Of a DNA stretch of 64,000 nucleotides, positions 1-7,357 are shown in pieces (the first letter of the stretch is position 1; each line of letters begins with the position of its first letter). This DNA is from Acinetobacter lwoffii (GTDB lineage: Bacteria; Pseudomonadota; Gammaproteobacteria; Pseudomonadales; Moraxellaceae). The translations under genes and the position numbers were made by a program. The stretch spans positions 4,403 to 68,402 of the forward strand of contig NZ_CP072552.1 of NCBI RefSeq assembly GCF_019343495.1. The letters are read 5' to 3'. The notes under the pieces were generated by a model that had not been told where the DNA came from, searched no databases, and saw only the letters and a list, made by a program, of their open reading frames with translations.

Positions 1-107
1 CCTTGCTGCTGTAGAACAACCAGGGCAGCCAGAACCTTCTCTTGTGTTGATTCGTCTTGCTGTTCAAGCCACTGATTAAATAGATCTGTCGTAATGACTG
101 TCCACAT
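1..107 (-). CDS. HigB/RelE-type toxin, 5' part only (runs off window)
   Basis: Reading leftward from the ATG at 107 gives 35 codons starting MWTVITTDLFNQWLEQQDES and ending in VLAALVVLQQQ, then the window stops. This N-terminus matches, from memory, the HigB/RelE-like (Gp49-type) toxins common on Acinetobacter plasmids, where the toxin gene comes first and a helix-turn-helix antitoxin follows. The antitoxin would lie outside the window. A strong dyad at 117-142, just upstream of the start, fits a toxin-antitoxin operator. The other strand is also open here without a start codon and looks like a shadow. Confidence 0.7.
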   Translation of the reverse strand, partial: MWTVITTDLFNQWLEQQDESTQEKVLAALVVLQQQ

Positions 108-116
108 ACCACAACC

Positions 117-142
117 AAAATATAGATTATAGTCTATATTTT
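117..142 (-). promoter_or_regulatory. Operator/promoter dyad of the leftmost toxin gene
   Basis: AAAATATAGA, six bases, TCTATATTTT: a perfect 10-bp inverted repeat ending about 10 bp upstream of the toxin start codon. The position and AT-rich dyad fit autoregulation by a toxin-antitoxin complex; this is inferred from placement. Confidence 0.5.
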
Positions 143-185
143 AGGAGCATAATGCTTGTTTTGCAAATGAGAAATGATAGGCAAT

Positions 186-215
186 AAAAAACCCCGGCAT
201 CCTGCCGGGGTTTTT
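186..215. terminator. Rho-independent terminator, usable on both strands
   Basis: An 8-bp GC-rich stem (CCCCGGCA / TGCCGGGG, three-base loop) is flanked by A and T runs. A closely similar hairpin at 63577-63608 follows the HigA gene, and the non-coding sequence after both hairpins is also related. Confidence 0.75.
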
Positions 216-490
216 CGTATGGGTTCGCTCGGTATAACTCCTGTCATACCTTACAGTCCTTGTGCGTATCGTTGTTCTTATTATTGTGTAGAACTTCCTG
301 TTCCTGATGAATCCATCATAGAAAAATTTCAGGCACCTGGACAGCCGCAAAGGGCCGGAATTATTGTGAGCATATGCGTACAAGACCGGCTAAAAACTGT
401 CCCAGGTTTATCCGCAGAAATTGGGGATAATTTCATATCCTGGAAGCTTGATAACGAGGAAAAAATGCCAAAATTGAGCGTTTTTTAGTC
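216..490 (+). repeat. Non-coding repeat, copy A (related to 63609-63880)
   Basis: This stretch has no convincing gene but is clearly related to the right end of the window. Shared blocks include GAACTTCCTGTTCCTGATGA, the following TTCATCATAG-like segment, AGCAAAGGGCC-type sequence and GTGAGCATATNCG. A 104-codon frame on the plus strand (174-488) crosses the upstream terminator hairpin and is not kept open in the other copy, so I do not call it a gene. Function unknown. Confidence 0.6.
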
Positions 491-522
491 GATTCTATTG
501 GCTAAACATTACAAATTTGCTT

Positions 523-556
523 AAAAAACACACGAGTTGTTAAGTCGTGCGTTTTT
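523..556. terminator. Hairpin with A/T flanks
   Basis: AAAAAACACACGA pairs with TCGTGCGTTTTTT with one mismatch. It looks like an intrinsic terminator just before the first pdif site. The rest of 557-619 shows nothing recognisable. Confidence 0.5.
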
Positions 557-619
557 TGATCTTTTTGATTTTGTGTTTTTAAGCTTAAGTATTTGATAAA
601 TAATGGCTTTTAAAAATGC

Positions 620-647
620 ATTTCGTATAACGACCATTATGTTAAAT
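620..647 (+). other. pdif site 1 (XerC|XerD order)
   Basis: ATTTCGTATAA, spacer CGACCA, TTATGTTAAAT. Both 11-bp arms match the XerC and XerD arms of Acinetobacter plasmid dif sites. With pdif site 2 it bounds the copper-storage module. Confidence 0.9.
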
Positions 648-899
648 AGAGGGAAAATCTATTTTTAAAGTGATAAAATTATTGCAGTTATTTTAAGAAT
701 AGCTGCTTTTGATACTTGATCATCTATCCTAATTAAAAACTGTTTTTTAATAATTTGGAATATAAATAAGATTTAGTTAAAATTAACATTATTCATATAA
801 ATTAACATTATGTATTACATTTACTAATAATTTAAAATAATTAGTAGAAAAAAATTATGTTTTAATTATTTCTTTGATTATATAAGTTGAGAGTAAAAA

Positions 900-1229
900 A
901 TGATTAATACGGAATTTTCAAAGTGTATTTCTGCATGTACAAACTGTTCACTTATTTGTACTGAATGTGCAACTTCTTGTTTAAAAGAAAAAGATTTAGA
1001 GATGATGCGTGAATGTATTCAACGTTGTCTAGAATGTGCAGATATTTGTCAGTTATGTGTGCGTATGCAACAACATAACTCACCTTTCCTCAAAGAGATT
1101 TGTGAGCTTTGTGCTAAGATCTGTGAATATTGTGCGGAAGAGTGTGAAAAACATTCACATGATCATTGTAAAAAATGTGCTGAGGCTTGCCGTCAGTGTG
1201 CAGAAGAATGTCGAAAAATTGCCATGTAA
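900..1229 (+). CDS. Cytosolic four-helix-bundle copper-storage protein (Csp/DUF326 type)
   Basis: A 109-residue protein with 21 cysteines, nearly all in CxxC or CxxxC spacing along four predicted helices (residues about 9-27, 39-53, 68-82, 90-104). This is the signature of Csp copper-storage proteins, which bind many Cu(I) ions in the core of a four-helix bundle. There is no signal peptide, so a cytosolic Csp3-like role in buffering copper is expected. The gene stands alone between pdif sites 1 and 2 with its own terminator, so it is a single-gene mobile module. The 250 bp upstream is very AT-rich; no metal box was recognised there. Confidence 0.85.
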   Translation: MINTEFSKCISACTNCSLICTECATSCLKEKDLEMMRECIQRCLECADICQLCVRMQQHNSPFLKEICELCAKICEYCAEECEKHSHDHCKKCAEACRQCAEECRKIAM

Positions 1230-1254
1230 AATACTTCAATAATGTTAATTATAT

Positions 1255-1297
1255 GGCTCTAGACTAACATAATCATTCTGCTAGTCTAGAGCCTTTC
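1255..1297 (+). terminator. Terminator of the copper-storage gene
   Basis: A 12-bp stem, GGCTCTAGACTA / TAGTCTAGAGCC, 25 bp after the stop codon, followed by a short T-rich stretch. Confidence 0.6.
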
Positions 1298-1301
1298 CTA
1301 A

Positions 1302-1329
1302 AATTAACATAATACACCTTATACGAAGC
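1302..1329 (-). other. pdif site 2 (XerD|XerC order)
   Basis: AATTAACATAA, spacer TACACC, TTATACGAAGC. One end of the XerC arm deviates from consensus. It closes the copper-storage module and opens the toxin-antitoxin module. Confidence 0.85.
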
Positions 1330-1330
1330 C

Positions 1331-1359
1331 AAAAATGGGAGCTTTAAGCTCCCATTTTT
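1331..1359 (-). terminator. Terminator of the RelBE operon
   Basis: AAAAATGGGAGCTT pairs perfectly with AAGCTCCCATTTTT directly at the end of the toxin gene. It is symmetric enough to work on both strands. Confidence 0.8.
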
Positions 1360-1650
1360 AGTCTTTAATTCGCTTTTTCGCTTCGTCATAAACTATGCTA
1401 TCAGCTCGTTTTCCGACGGTAATGAGCAGGATAACTACCTGATCATATTTAACTTGATAGACAAGTCGGACACCAGCTTTTAATAATTTGATTTTATAGC
1501 AACCTGCAAGATCGCCTCTAAGCATATTCTTTGGAATATGTGGCTGCTCTATGACTTTGGCTAGTTTCTTTTTAAATTGATCTCGTATAGCAACAGGGAG
1601 TTTTCCCATTCTGCTGTAAAGTCCTTGTGACGTAAAAGCTTATAAGTCAT
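1358..1650 (-). pseudogene. relE: RelE/YafQ-type mRNA interferase toxin, frameshifted
   Basis: The natural start appears to be the ATG at 1650, overlapping the antitoxin stop by 11 bp, giving MTYKLLRHKDFTAEWE. The frame then breaks at an A4 run (about 1602-1605, read on the minus strand). One more A would join it to the next frame, KLPVAIRDQFKKKL...YDEAKKRIKD, which carries the conserved RelE-family body. As written, only an 83-residue frame from an internal ATG at 1609 is open, lacking the first strand and helix. Either the toxin is inactivated or the base is a homopolymer sequencing error. Family assignment is firm; activity is doubtful. Confidence 0.75.
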
Positions 1651-1888
1651 CTAATGTGACTTCCTCAAACATCTCTTTAGGATCATTAATGCGCTTACGG
1701 ACAAGAGCTAATAATTCTTCATCTTCTTCCGAAAGCAAAGCTTTTTTGACAGGCAGTTTCCCAGTCGTAGCAACATACTCAAGAATACTAGTGAAGAAAT
1801 CAGTAGGTGCAATACCTTGCTCTTTAAGGATTGAATAAGATTTTTCTTTAAGGGCTTCATCGATCCTGAAGTTAACAGTAGCCATCAT
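1640..1888 (-). CDS. relB: RelB/DinJ-family antitoxin
   Basis: About 82 residues beginning MMATVNFRIDEALKEKSYSI, the N-terminal ribbon-helix-helix of RelB/DinJ antitoxins, with an acidic C-terminal tail (MFEEVTLDDL) that would wrap the toxin. I chose the ATG at 1888 because GGGA lies a few bases upstream; the ATG at 1885 is equally possible. It precedes and overlaps the toxin gene, the usual order for this family. If the toxin really is frameshifted, the antitoxin persists as an orphan repressor. Confidence 0.85.
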   Translation of the reverse strand: MMATVNFRIDEALKEKSYSILKEQGIAPTDFFTSILEYVATTGKLPVKKALLSEEDEELLALVRKRINDPKEMFEEVTLDDL

Positions 1889-1918
1889 ATTTCCCAAGTA
1901 TTTAATGTACTAGGAATA

Positions 1919-1941
1919 TTGTAATGCAAATTGCATTACAA
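1919..1941 (-). promoter_or_regulatory. RelB operator palindrome
   Basis: TTGTAATGCAA, one base, TTGCATTACAA: a perfect 11-bp inverted repeat about 30 bp upstream of the antitoxin start, fitting autoregulation by a ribbon-helix-helix antitoxin. Confidence 0.65.
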
Positions 1942-1945
1942 GTCG

Positions 1946-3427
1946 TGTTATTCCCAAGTAGAAATGTCCTACCTAATAACCAAATAGAAATGTCCTATAT
2001 GGACATTTCCAAGTCAAGCACAGGATTCAGATTTCGTTGTTGAATTGCTGTTTTCTGTGCACGTCTGCTTGGCATCTTTTGAGAACGATTACGTTTGTTT
2101 TGCTGTTCCAGTTCTTCATGCTGTTGTTGAATATGCAGCAATACAGAACTTAAACGTTTATTCTCAACAATCTCTCGCTGGTTAAGCTGACTTAATTTAT
2201 CGAAGATGCTGTAATTGATCTTCCGTCCTTCATGCATGATCGCTACAGTACCATCCGGATATTCTAGAAACTCAAGATATTTACCGATCAGCTTCTGATT
2301 TTCTTGGATATTATCCAGAATATATACACATTTATCATAAGTAATGGTCAGGCTATTGGTGACTCTGCGGGGTTCACGCCAAGTAAAAATATCATCTAAT
2401 TCTTCAGCTGTTTCAGTGACAGTCCGGTGGAGATCCTTAGGATTAAAGGCCATCTTGGCAAATTTACGATTAAATTGCTCAATAAAGCAGGGCAGCCAGG
2501 CATTGGCATCTGCAATCGAACTGATAGCTTCTAAGCGCATCTCCTTAATCAGACGATCCTGAAGCGTTCTATTGGCTCGTTCTACACGTCCTTTGGCCTG
2601 TGGTGAATTGGCGAAGATGATATCGATATTGAGCGTACTGAGTACTCGCCCAAATTGGGTAATCTTGGTGTCTTTCTTGCTGCTTTGATTTACCCTAAAG
2701 ACTGAATGTTTGTCGCTGTAAAACGCTAAGGGCTTACCGTGCTGTTCAACATACAAACGTGTCGAAATCATATAGTCAAAGGTTGATTCTGACTCACAGA
2801 AGCGTAAATGCTGTAATTTGCCTGTGGCATCATCAATAAACACCAGCAGACAGCATTTAGCAGCACGCCCTTCGAACCAGTCATGGTGAGAGCCATCAAT
2901 CTGGATCAGTTCACCATAGCAATCCCGGTTATATCGAGGCTGATATGGGCGTTTCAGGCGCTTGGCGCGAGGAATCCACAAGTCGGCTGCAATCATCCAA
3001 GAACGCAGGGTTTCTACTGAAAGATCGAATCCATGTACGGTGGTGAGCTTTTCATGCGCTAAAGTGGGTCCGAAACCATGGAGTTGGTCAGAAACAATAT
3101 TGAGGCACTTGAGTCTGAGTTCTTCAGGAAGTTTGGAATTGCTGGTTTGGCCACGACCGGCATGGGCTAATGCAGCTGGACCTTGAGCTTTGTATTTCTG
3201 CAGTAAGCGTCTGATCTGACGTTCTGAGATATGAAGTAGCTGAGCAGCCTGGGATTGAGTTATGCGTTGATCGCAGATTTCCTGCAAGACCGACAATCGT
3301 TTAAGTTCTTTATCCGACATAGACACCAACATATCAAACCGTCCGCTTCGATAATCGCAAAAGCGCATATTCTAAAAGCGGACATTTTTACTTTGGAGAA
3401 ACCGGACATTTCTATTTTGGAGTTACA
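1946..3427 (-). mobile_element. IS1202-family (ISAjo2-like) insertion sequence
   Basis: The 1482-bp element begins TGTTATTCCCAAGTAGAAAT and ends in the complement of TGTAACTCCAAAATAGAAAT, related terminal inverted repeats that both continue GTCC. It is flanked by the 5-bp direct repeat AGTCG (1941-1945 and 3428-3432). The right duplication abuts the XerC arm of pdif site 3, so insertion was exactly 5 bp from XerC, the target preference I recall for ISAjo2-type elements. Additional GTCC-containing subterminal repeats lie inside both ends. Confidence 0.85.
1995..3332 (-). CDS. IS1202-family transposase (DDE)
   Basis: This transposase has an N-terminal helix-turn-helix (about residues 10-45, ITQSQAAQLLHISERQIRRL). 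An rve/DDE catalytic core follows, with IQIDGSHHDWF, LVFIDDATGKL and ANSPQAKGRVERANRTLQDR supplying the expected acidic residues. The C-terminus is basic. I prefer the ATG at 3332, which follows a GGACGG sequence; an upstream in-frame ATG at 3368 lacks a ribosome-binding site. The gene appears intact and fills the IS. Confidence 0.85.
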   Translation of the reverse strand: MLVSMSDKELKRLSVLQEICDQRITQSQAAQLLHISERQIRRLLQKYKAQGPAALAHAGRGQTSNSKLPEELRLKCLNIVSDQLHGFGPTLAHEKLTTVHGFDLSVETLRSWMIAADLWIPRAKRLKRPYQPRYNRDCYGELIQIDGSHHDWFEGRAAKCCLLVFIDDATGKLQHLRFCESESTFDYMISTRLYVEQHGKPLAFYSDKHSVFRVNQSSKKDTKITQFGRVLSTLNIDIIFANSPQAKGRVERANRTLQDRLIKEMRLEAISSIADANAWLPCFIEQFNRKFAKMAFNPKDLHRTVTETAEELDDIFTWREPRRVTNSLTITYDKCVYILDNIQENQKLIGKYLEFLEYPDGTVAIMHEGRKINYSIFDKLSQLNQREIVENKRLSSVLLHIQQQHEELEQQNKRNRSQKMPSRRAQKTAIQQRNLNPVLDLEMSI

Positions 3428-3432
3428 AGTCG

Positions 3433-3460
3433 ACTTCGCATAACAGCCATTATGTTAAAT
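3433..3460 (+). other. pdif site 3 (XerC|XerD order)
   Basis: ACTTCGCATAA, spacer CAGCCA, TTATGTTAAAT. The XerC arm has two departures from consensus. It opens the copper module that closes at 7199. Confidence 0.8.
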
Positions 3461-3551
3461 GGAAGGAAGCAAAATAAGTTAACATTTTGCTTCCGGCCAC
3501 ATTAAGCTAGAGTTTTATTTAAATAAAGCTATTTAGTAATCATTAAATTAA

Positions 3552-4496
3552 TTAAAATCTAAATCTAACACCAGCTCCATATAACCAACCTTTCTCAGAG
3601 TTTGATTCTATTTGCCACGACGTTTCATCATTACCTTTTGAATACTCATAGGCAATGTCGATATACGGCATGATCTTTTTACTGATTTCATAGCGAGTTT
3701 CAAACCCTGCGGTTGCACTGCTTAAACCAGTTTTTTTCGCATATTTAGAGTCATCACTAAAGATAGCATCCAACTCTAAATAAGGTTGAATAATCAACTT
3801 TTGCGTAATCAGAAAATCACGTTCCGTTTCTAGGCTAAAGCCCGCATAATTGTCTTCTCCCGCATAGAGATAAGCATCAGTTTCAAAGAAATATGGCGCC
3901 ATACCATGTAAGCCAATCACCGCATCAACATTTTCTTCGGTGTCTTTGCGATGATCATTGAGTTCAACTTTTTCACTACGATAACGTGCACCAATTTGTG
4001 CATCCCAAAAGTCTGAAATCATACGGCTATATAAAAGTTTGGCATCATAATGTGCATCATGCGATTCTTCTTTATCGGCATGAATTTTAATAAAAACCTT
4101 ATTTTCATCTGTGCCAATACGGGTTTCAAACTCTGACTTTAAATCACCTGTGCCATCTTCATTGACAAGCCACTTATTGTCCACTGTCGTAATCGCATAA
4201 ATTTGCGCACCGTGTTCTGAGCGATGATCATAATGCGAACTCTGCTGAGCATTCGCATCTGGTACATGATGTGAATGATTAACCGTAGATGTTGCCTGAT
4301 GTTGTGCCTGATTCATTTGGCTATGGTTCATTTGAGAGCGATCCATTTGCATCGGCTGATTTTGACTAGAAGATGTAGCAACTGTCATTTTTTCAGGCGC
4401 ACTATGATCTTCACCATTATGTGCCAAACTCACTGCACTGACCATCAACAAAGAGCTTGCTAAAACAGTTTTAGAAAAAAGATTAATGGTGCGCAT
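3552..4496 (-). CDS. copB: Copper resistance outer-membrane protein CopB (copy 1)
   Basis: CopB-family protein of about 314 residues. A signal peptide (MRTINLFSKTVLASSLLMVS...SLAH) leads to a Met/His-rich segment with MNHSQ repeats, then the CopB beta-barrel domain from about residue 85, ending in aromatic RFRF as outer-membrane barrels do. It binds copper at the cell surface and works with CopA. I chose the ATG at 4496 because AAGGAGATC precedes it; the longer frame adds 25 non-signal residues. Its start overlaps the preceding gene by 14 bp. It is last in the copper module. The Met-rich tract is much longer than in copy 2. Confidence 0.9.
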   Translation of the reverse strand: MRTINLFSKTVLASSLLMVSAVSLAHNGEDHSAPEKMTVATSSSQNQPMQMDRSQMNHSQMNQAQHQATSTVNHSHHVPDANAQQSSHYDHRSEHGAQIYAITTVDNKWLVNEDGTGDLKSEFETRIGTDENKVFIKIHADKEESHDAHYDAKLLYSRMISDFWDAQIGARYRSEKVELNDHRKDTEENVDAVIGLHGMAPYFFETDAYLYAGEDNYAGFSLETERDFLITQKLIIQPYLELDAIFSDDSKYAKKTGLSSATAGFETRYEISKKIMPYIDIAYEYSKGNDETSWQIESNSEKGWLYGAGVRFRF

Positions 4497-4821
4497 GTTG
4501 ATCTCCTTTCTGTACTTTTTGATCTTGCTGTTTCTCTGTTGATTTGTGATGCATTGGCTGATGACCTGCATGTTGATGGTTCATCGGTGCTGAATGTGCA
4601 GCATGATTCATTTTCCCCATCATCTGCATGTGTTGTGCATGCTCTTGTGGAGAATGCTGTGAATGATCCATCTCAGACATCGCTTGATGATTCATTGATG
4701 GTACATTTTTTCCATCAGTCTGAGCAGTTGAATGATGCCCTTCGTGCGCCAAACTTAAGCTTGTTAAACTCAATACCGCAACAGAAAAAAACGCTTTAAA
4801 TACAAAATTAGTGATGTGCAT
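4483..4821 (-). CDS. Met/His-rich exported copper-binding peptide
   Basis: 112 residues: a signal peptide (MHITNFVFKAFFSVAVLSLT...LAHEGHH) followed by a low-complexity tail of MNHQ, MDHSQ and HH motifs ending DQHAHH. Met and His in this density are typical of periplasmic copper carriers next to CopA/CopB. No named family was recognised. It overlaps copA upstream and copB downstream by 14 bp each, so translation of the three genes is probably coupled. Copy 2 of the module lacks this gene between copA and copB. Confidence 0.8.
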   Translation of the reverse strand: MHITNFVFKAFFSVAVLSLTSLSLAHEGHHSTAQTDGKNVPSMNHQAMSEMDHSQHSPQEHAQHMQMMGKMNHAAHSAPMNHQHAGHQPMHHKSTEKQQDQKVQKGDQHAHH

Positions 4822-6619
4822 GTCCAGCTCCTTTTTGCTCAGTTACTTGGTGAGTTTGAGTCGAATTTGTACCTTGAATTGGCGTTGTAGACACTTGTTC
4901 ATCGCTAACATTTGCCACGATCAACTTGTTCATCATTCCTGCACTCATGTGATACAACAAATGACAATGGATTGCCCATTCGCCCAACTCATCCGCAGTT
5001 AATAAAGCAGTCACTGTTTTACCCGGTGGTACAATCAATGTGTGTTTATTCGGCATATCTACCGACTCTTGACCATTCTCCAACTGCATAAACATGCCAT
5101 GTAAATGCATGGGGTGCGCCATCATACTGTCATTAATAAATTTGATACGGATACGCTCGCCATACTTCACTTTTAATGGCTCAGCATCGCTGAATTTTTT
5201 ACCGTTAATCGTCCAAATATAACGCTCCATAGTACCGCCCAAACGCACTACTAATTCACTGCTAGCTTCACGAGTATCTTTTTGCGGTTCTAAAGATTTT
5301 AAATCACTATATTGCAAGGCTTTATTGCCCGCAGGTGTAGATGCATTTGCCCAACCATAAACCACTTGATCATTTTCTTGTGGTTTTGCTGTGCCATGCT
5401 GTGAATGATCCATTTTCGAGTGATCCATGCCTTGCATATCGCCATGGTTCATTTTTGAATGATCCATTTTCGAGTGATCCATGCCTTGCATATTGCCGTG
5501 GTTCATTTTCGAATGATCCATTCCTGCATGATCACCGCCACCATGTCCCATATCTTCCATGGTCAAAAGTGAGCGTGGACGTGGTGCAGGCATATGAATG
5601 CCATGTGTCATAGGATTTAATTCATTGTGCAGTGTACCAATCGCATAGCCTGCACGGTCAATTGACTCAGCTTCAATTTGATAATGTCCGCCTTTTGGCT
5701 CCACAATCACATCATAAGTTTCAGCTGTGCCAATACGAAACTCATCCACAGCAACAGGTTTTACAGGCTGACCATCAGCACTGACCACAGTCATTTTCAA
5801 GTTAGGAATACGGACATCGTAGAAAGACATCGCAGATGCATTCACAAAACGTAGGCGAATTTTTTCATTCGGTTTAAACATTCCTGTCCAATTTTGTTCA
5901 GGTGTTTTGCCATTAATGAGGAAGGTATAACCTGTAACATCCGACATGTCGGTTTTTAGCATACGCATCTGATTCCACATTTTGCGGTCAGACCATGTCG
6001 CTTTTATGCCATCACGTTTAACCTGCTTCCAAACATCACCCAAGGTTTCACGCTGATTTTGATAATATTCAGCTGAAATTTTAAGATCTTTCTGAATTTG
6101 ATCACTGGTTTTTTCATGAAAATCTGACAACATCACCACATAGTCACGTTCAGCTTTTTCATGTGCTGCCAATGGTGTTTTACCTTTTGGATAAATCACA
6201 AAAGAACCATATAAGCCGTCCTGTTCCTGTCCTTTAGAATGAGCGTGATACCAATAAGTCCCGCTTTGGCGAATCTTGAATTTATAAACATACTCGCTTT
6301 GAGGCTTAATACCGTTAAAACCATTAAATCCCGGTACACCATCCATAATGCCCGGCAACAACAGTCCGTGCCAATGAATAGAAGAATCTTGGTTTTTTAA
6401 ATTATTTTTCACGCGAATGATGGCTTCATCACCCTCTTCAAACTCAAGCAAAGGCGCAGGAAATTGACCATTTACGGTAATGCGCTTTACAGGCTTTCCA
6501 GTTGGGCTGACCACTGCTTCATCAATAACAAGCTGATATTCACGCACTTCGGCAAAAACCAAAGGCGACGATGCAAAACAAATACCTGCTAATAGGTACG
6601 AACTAATTTTATGAGACAT
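4808..6619 (-). CDS. copA: Copper resistance multicopper oxidase CopA (copy 1)
   Basis: 603-residue periplasmic multicopper oxidase that oxidises Cu(I) and sequesters copper. A signal peptide (to about residue 23) precedes three cupredoxin domains. Copper ligands are visible in SSIHWHGLLLPG, GTYWYHAHSKGQ, HPMHLHGMFMQ and EWAIHCHLLYHMSAGM. Between domains 2 and 3 is a Met/His linker with repeated MDHSKM and MNHGDMQG motifs, typical of the PcoA/CopA class. It starts 47 bp after the upstream small gene and ends overlapping the Met/His peptide. It is a close paralogue of the product of 38685-40508. Confidence 0.95.
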   Translation of the reverse strand: MSHKISSYLLAGICFASSPLVFAEVREYQLVIDEAVVSPTGKPVKRITVNGQFPAPLLEFEEGDEAIIRVKNNLKNQDSSIHWHGLLLPGIMDGVPGFNGFNGIKPQSEYVYKFKIRQSGTYWYHAHSKGQEQDGLYGSFVIYPKGKTPLAAHEKAERDYVVMLSDFHEKTSDQIQKDLKISAEYYQNQRETLGDVWKQVKRDGIKATWSDRKMWNQMRMLKTDMSDVTGYTFLINGKTPEQNWTGMFKPNEKIRLRFVNASAMSFYDVRIPNLKMTVVSADGQPVKPVAVDEFRIGTAETYDVIVEPKGGHYQIEAESIDRAGYAIGTLHNELNPMTHGIHMPAPRPRSLLTMEDMGHGGGDHAGMDHSKMNHGNMQGMDHSKMDHSKMNHGDMQGMDHSKMDHSQHGTAKPQENDQVVYGWANASTPAGNKALQYSDLKSLEPQKDTREASSELVVRLGGTMERYIWTINGKKFSDAEPLKVKYGERIRIKFINDSMMAHPMHLHGMFMQLENGQESVDMPNKHTLIVPPGKTVTALLTADELGEWAIHCHLLYHMSAGMMNKLIVANVSDEQVSTTPIQGTNSTQTHQVTEQKGAGHAHH

Positions 6620-6665
6620 AACTTAACCTTAATTTTGAAAAATAAATAAATTTTAAAAAAATTGG

Positions 6666-7082
6666 TTAAGTTTTAGGAGGACGTGAAATTTCTTGCCAAT
6701 ACCCATTTAGATATTGGTTGAGGTAATAAAAATTAGGCTGATCTATAGAATAGAAGGTATCTAGGGGATCTAGCGAGCTTTGCAAAGAATGAAGACATGA
6801 GATCTGTGTCTGGCAGGATAAGCTAGAACATTCCTGACACTTTTTGTGATCTATATTCTGATTAAGAGCTAAATGATTATGGCAATCGGTATTAGTCTGT
6901 ACTTCGTGATTAATACCATGTTGAGTGACTTGCTGTGCTTGCTCTAAACAATGATCTTGGCTCATTTCAGTTTGCATATTGATATGCATTATCTTTACTG
7001 ATGCAACAGACACACTACTCCATCCTATGGCAAAAACCATAAGAAAACAAAACCAAAGTTTTTTGGAGAGATGAGTCAACAC
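6666..7082 (-). CDS. Small exported Cys/His-containing protein ahead of copA
   Basis: 138 residues with an N-terminal hydrophobic signal (KLWFCFLMVFAIGWSSVSVA). A His- and Cys-bearing middle (DHCLEQ, DCHNH, HKKCQECSSLSCQTQISC) leads to a C-terminus ending SRPPKT. The size, secretion signal and proline-rich end resemble the CzcI-like protein at 15807-16217, but identity is low. As first gene of the copper module it may be a periplasmic metal-binding or sensing accessory. No family could be named with confidence. Confidence 0.6.
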   Translation of the reverse strand: MLTHLSKKLWFCFLMVFAIGWSSVSVASVKIMHINMQTEMSQDHCLEQAQQVTQHGINHEVQTNTDCHNHLALNQNIDHKKCQECSSLSCQTQISCLHSLQSSLDPLDTFYSIDQPNFYYLNQYLNGYWQEISRPPKT

Positions 7083-7171
7083 GAATGCTATCTAGGAATA
7101 GAATTTAATCCAAAATATCTTAACGGAATTTCAAATATTTACAACTCAATATAATTTAGTAGTTTCTCTAA

Positions 7172-7199
7172 AATTAACATAATACACCTTATACGAAAT
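7172..7199 (-). other. pdif site 4 (XerD|XerC order)
   Basis: AATTAACATAA, spacer TACACC, TTATACGAAAT: near-perfect arms, with the same spacer as site 2. It closes copper module 1. Its arms and spacer are the exact inverse of pdif site 5 at 43285. Confidence 0.92.
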
Positions 7200-7245
7200 G
7201 TGTTATAATTCTCTTGAAAATTCAACGCTGTAGTTCCTAGTTGAT

Positions 7246-7275
7246 AGCCCGAACATCCCTGTTCGGGCTTTTTTT
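7246..7275 (+). terminator. Intrinsic terminator
   Basis: A 9-bp stem AGCCCGAAC / GTTCGGGCT with a six-base loop, followed by seven T. Confidence 0.8.
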
Positions 7276-7277
7276 AT

Positions 7278-7357
7278 GATTTTTCACGTTCCACGCCTAT
7301 TCTTTGACCAATGTTTCACGACTTTGTTCATATTAGTTAAACAATCGTGGTTAATCA
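7278..7357 (-). repeat. Inverted remnant of a resolvase 3' flank
   Basis: Read on the minus strand this matches the sequence just after the resolvase stop at 43120 (TTTAACT..., CGTGAAACATTG, GCGTGGAAC, AATCAT). It indicates a former resolvase gene here in opposite orientation, now replaced by the IS6 copy at 7358. Confidence 0.6.

Noticed and set aside
2..79. Plus-strand open frame ending IRLAVQATD
   Set aside because: The complementary strand encodes the HigB/RelE-like toxin start with an upstream operator, which explains the openness.
141..488. Two overlapping frames (80 codons minus, 104 codons plus)
   Set aside because: Both cross a terminator hairpin and the frames are not conserved in the related copy at 63.6 kb.
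4275..5613. Plus-strand frames opposite copB1, the Met/His peptide and copA1
   Set aside because: Antisense shadows of His/Met-rich coding repeats; no starts or domains.
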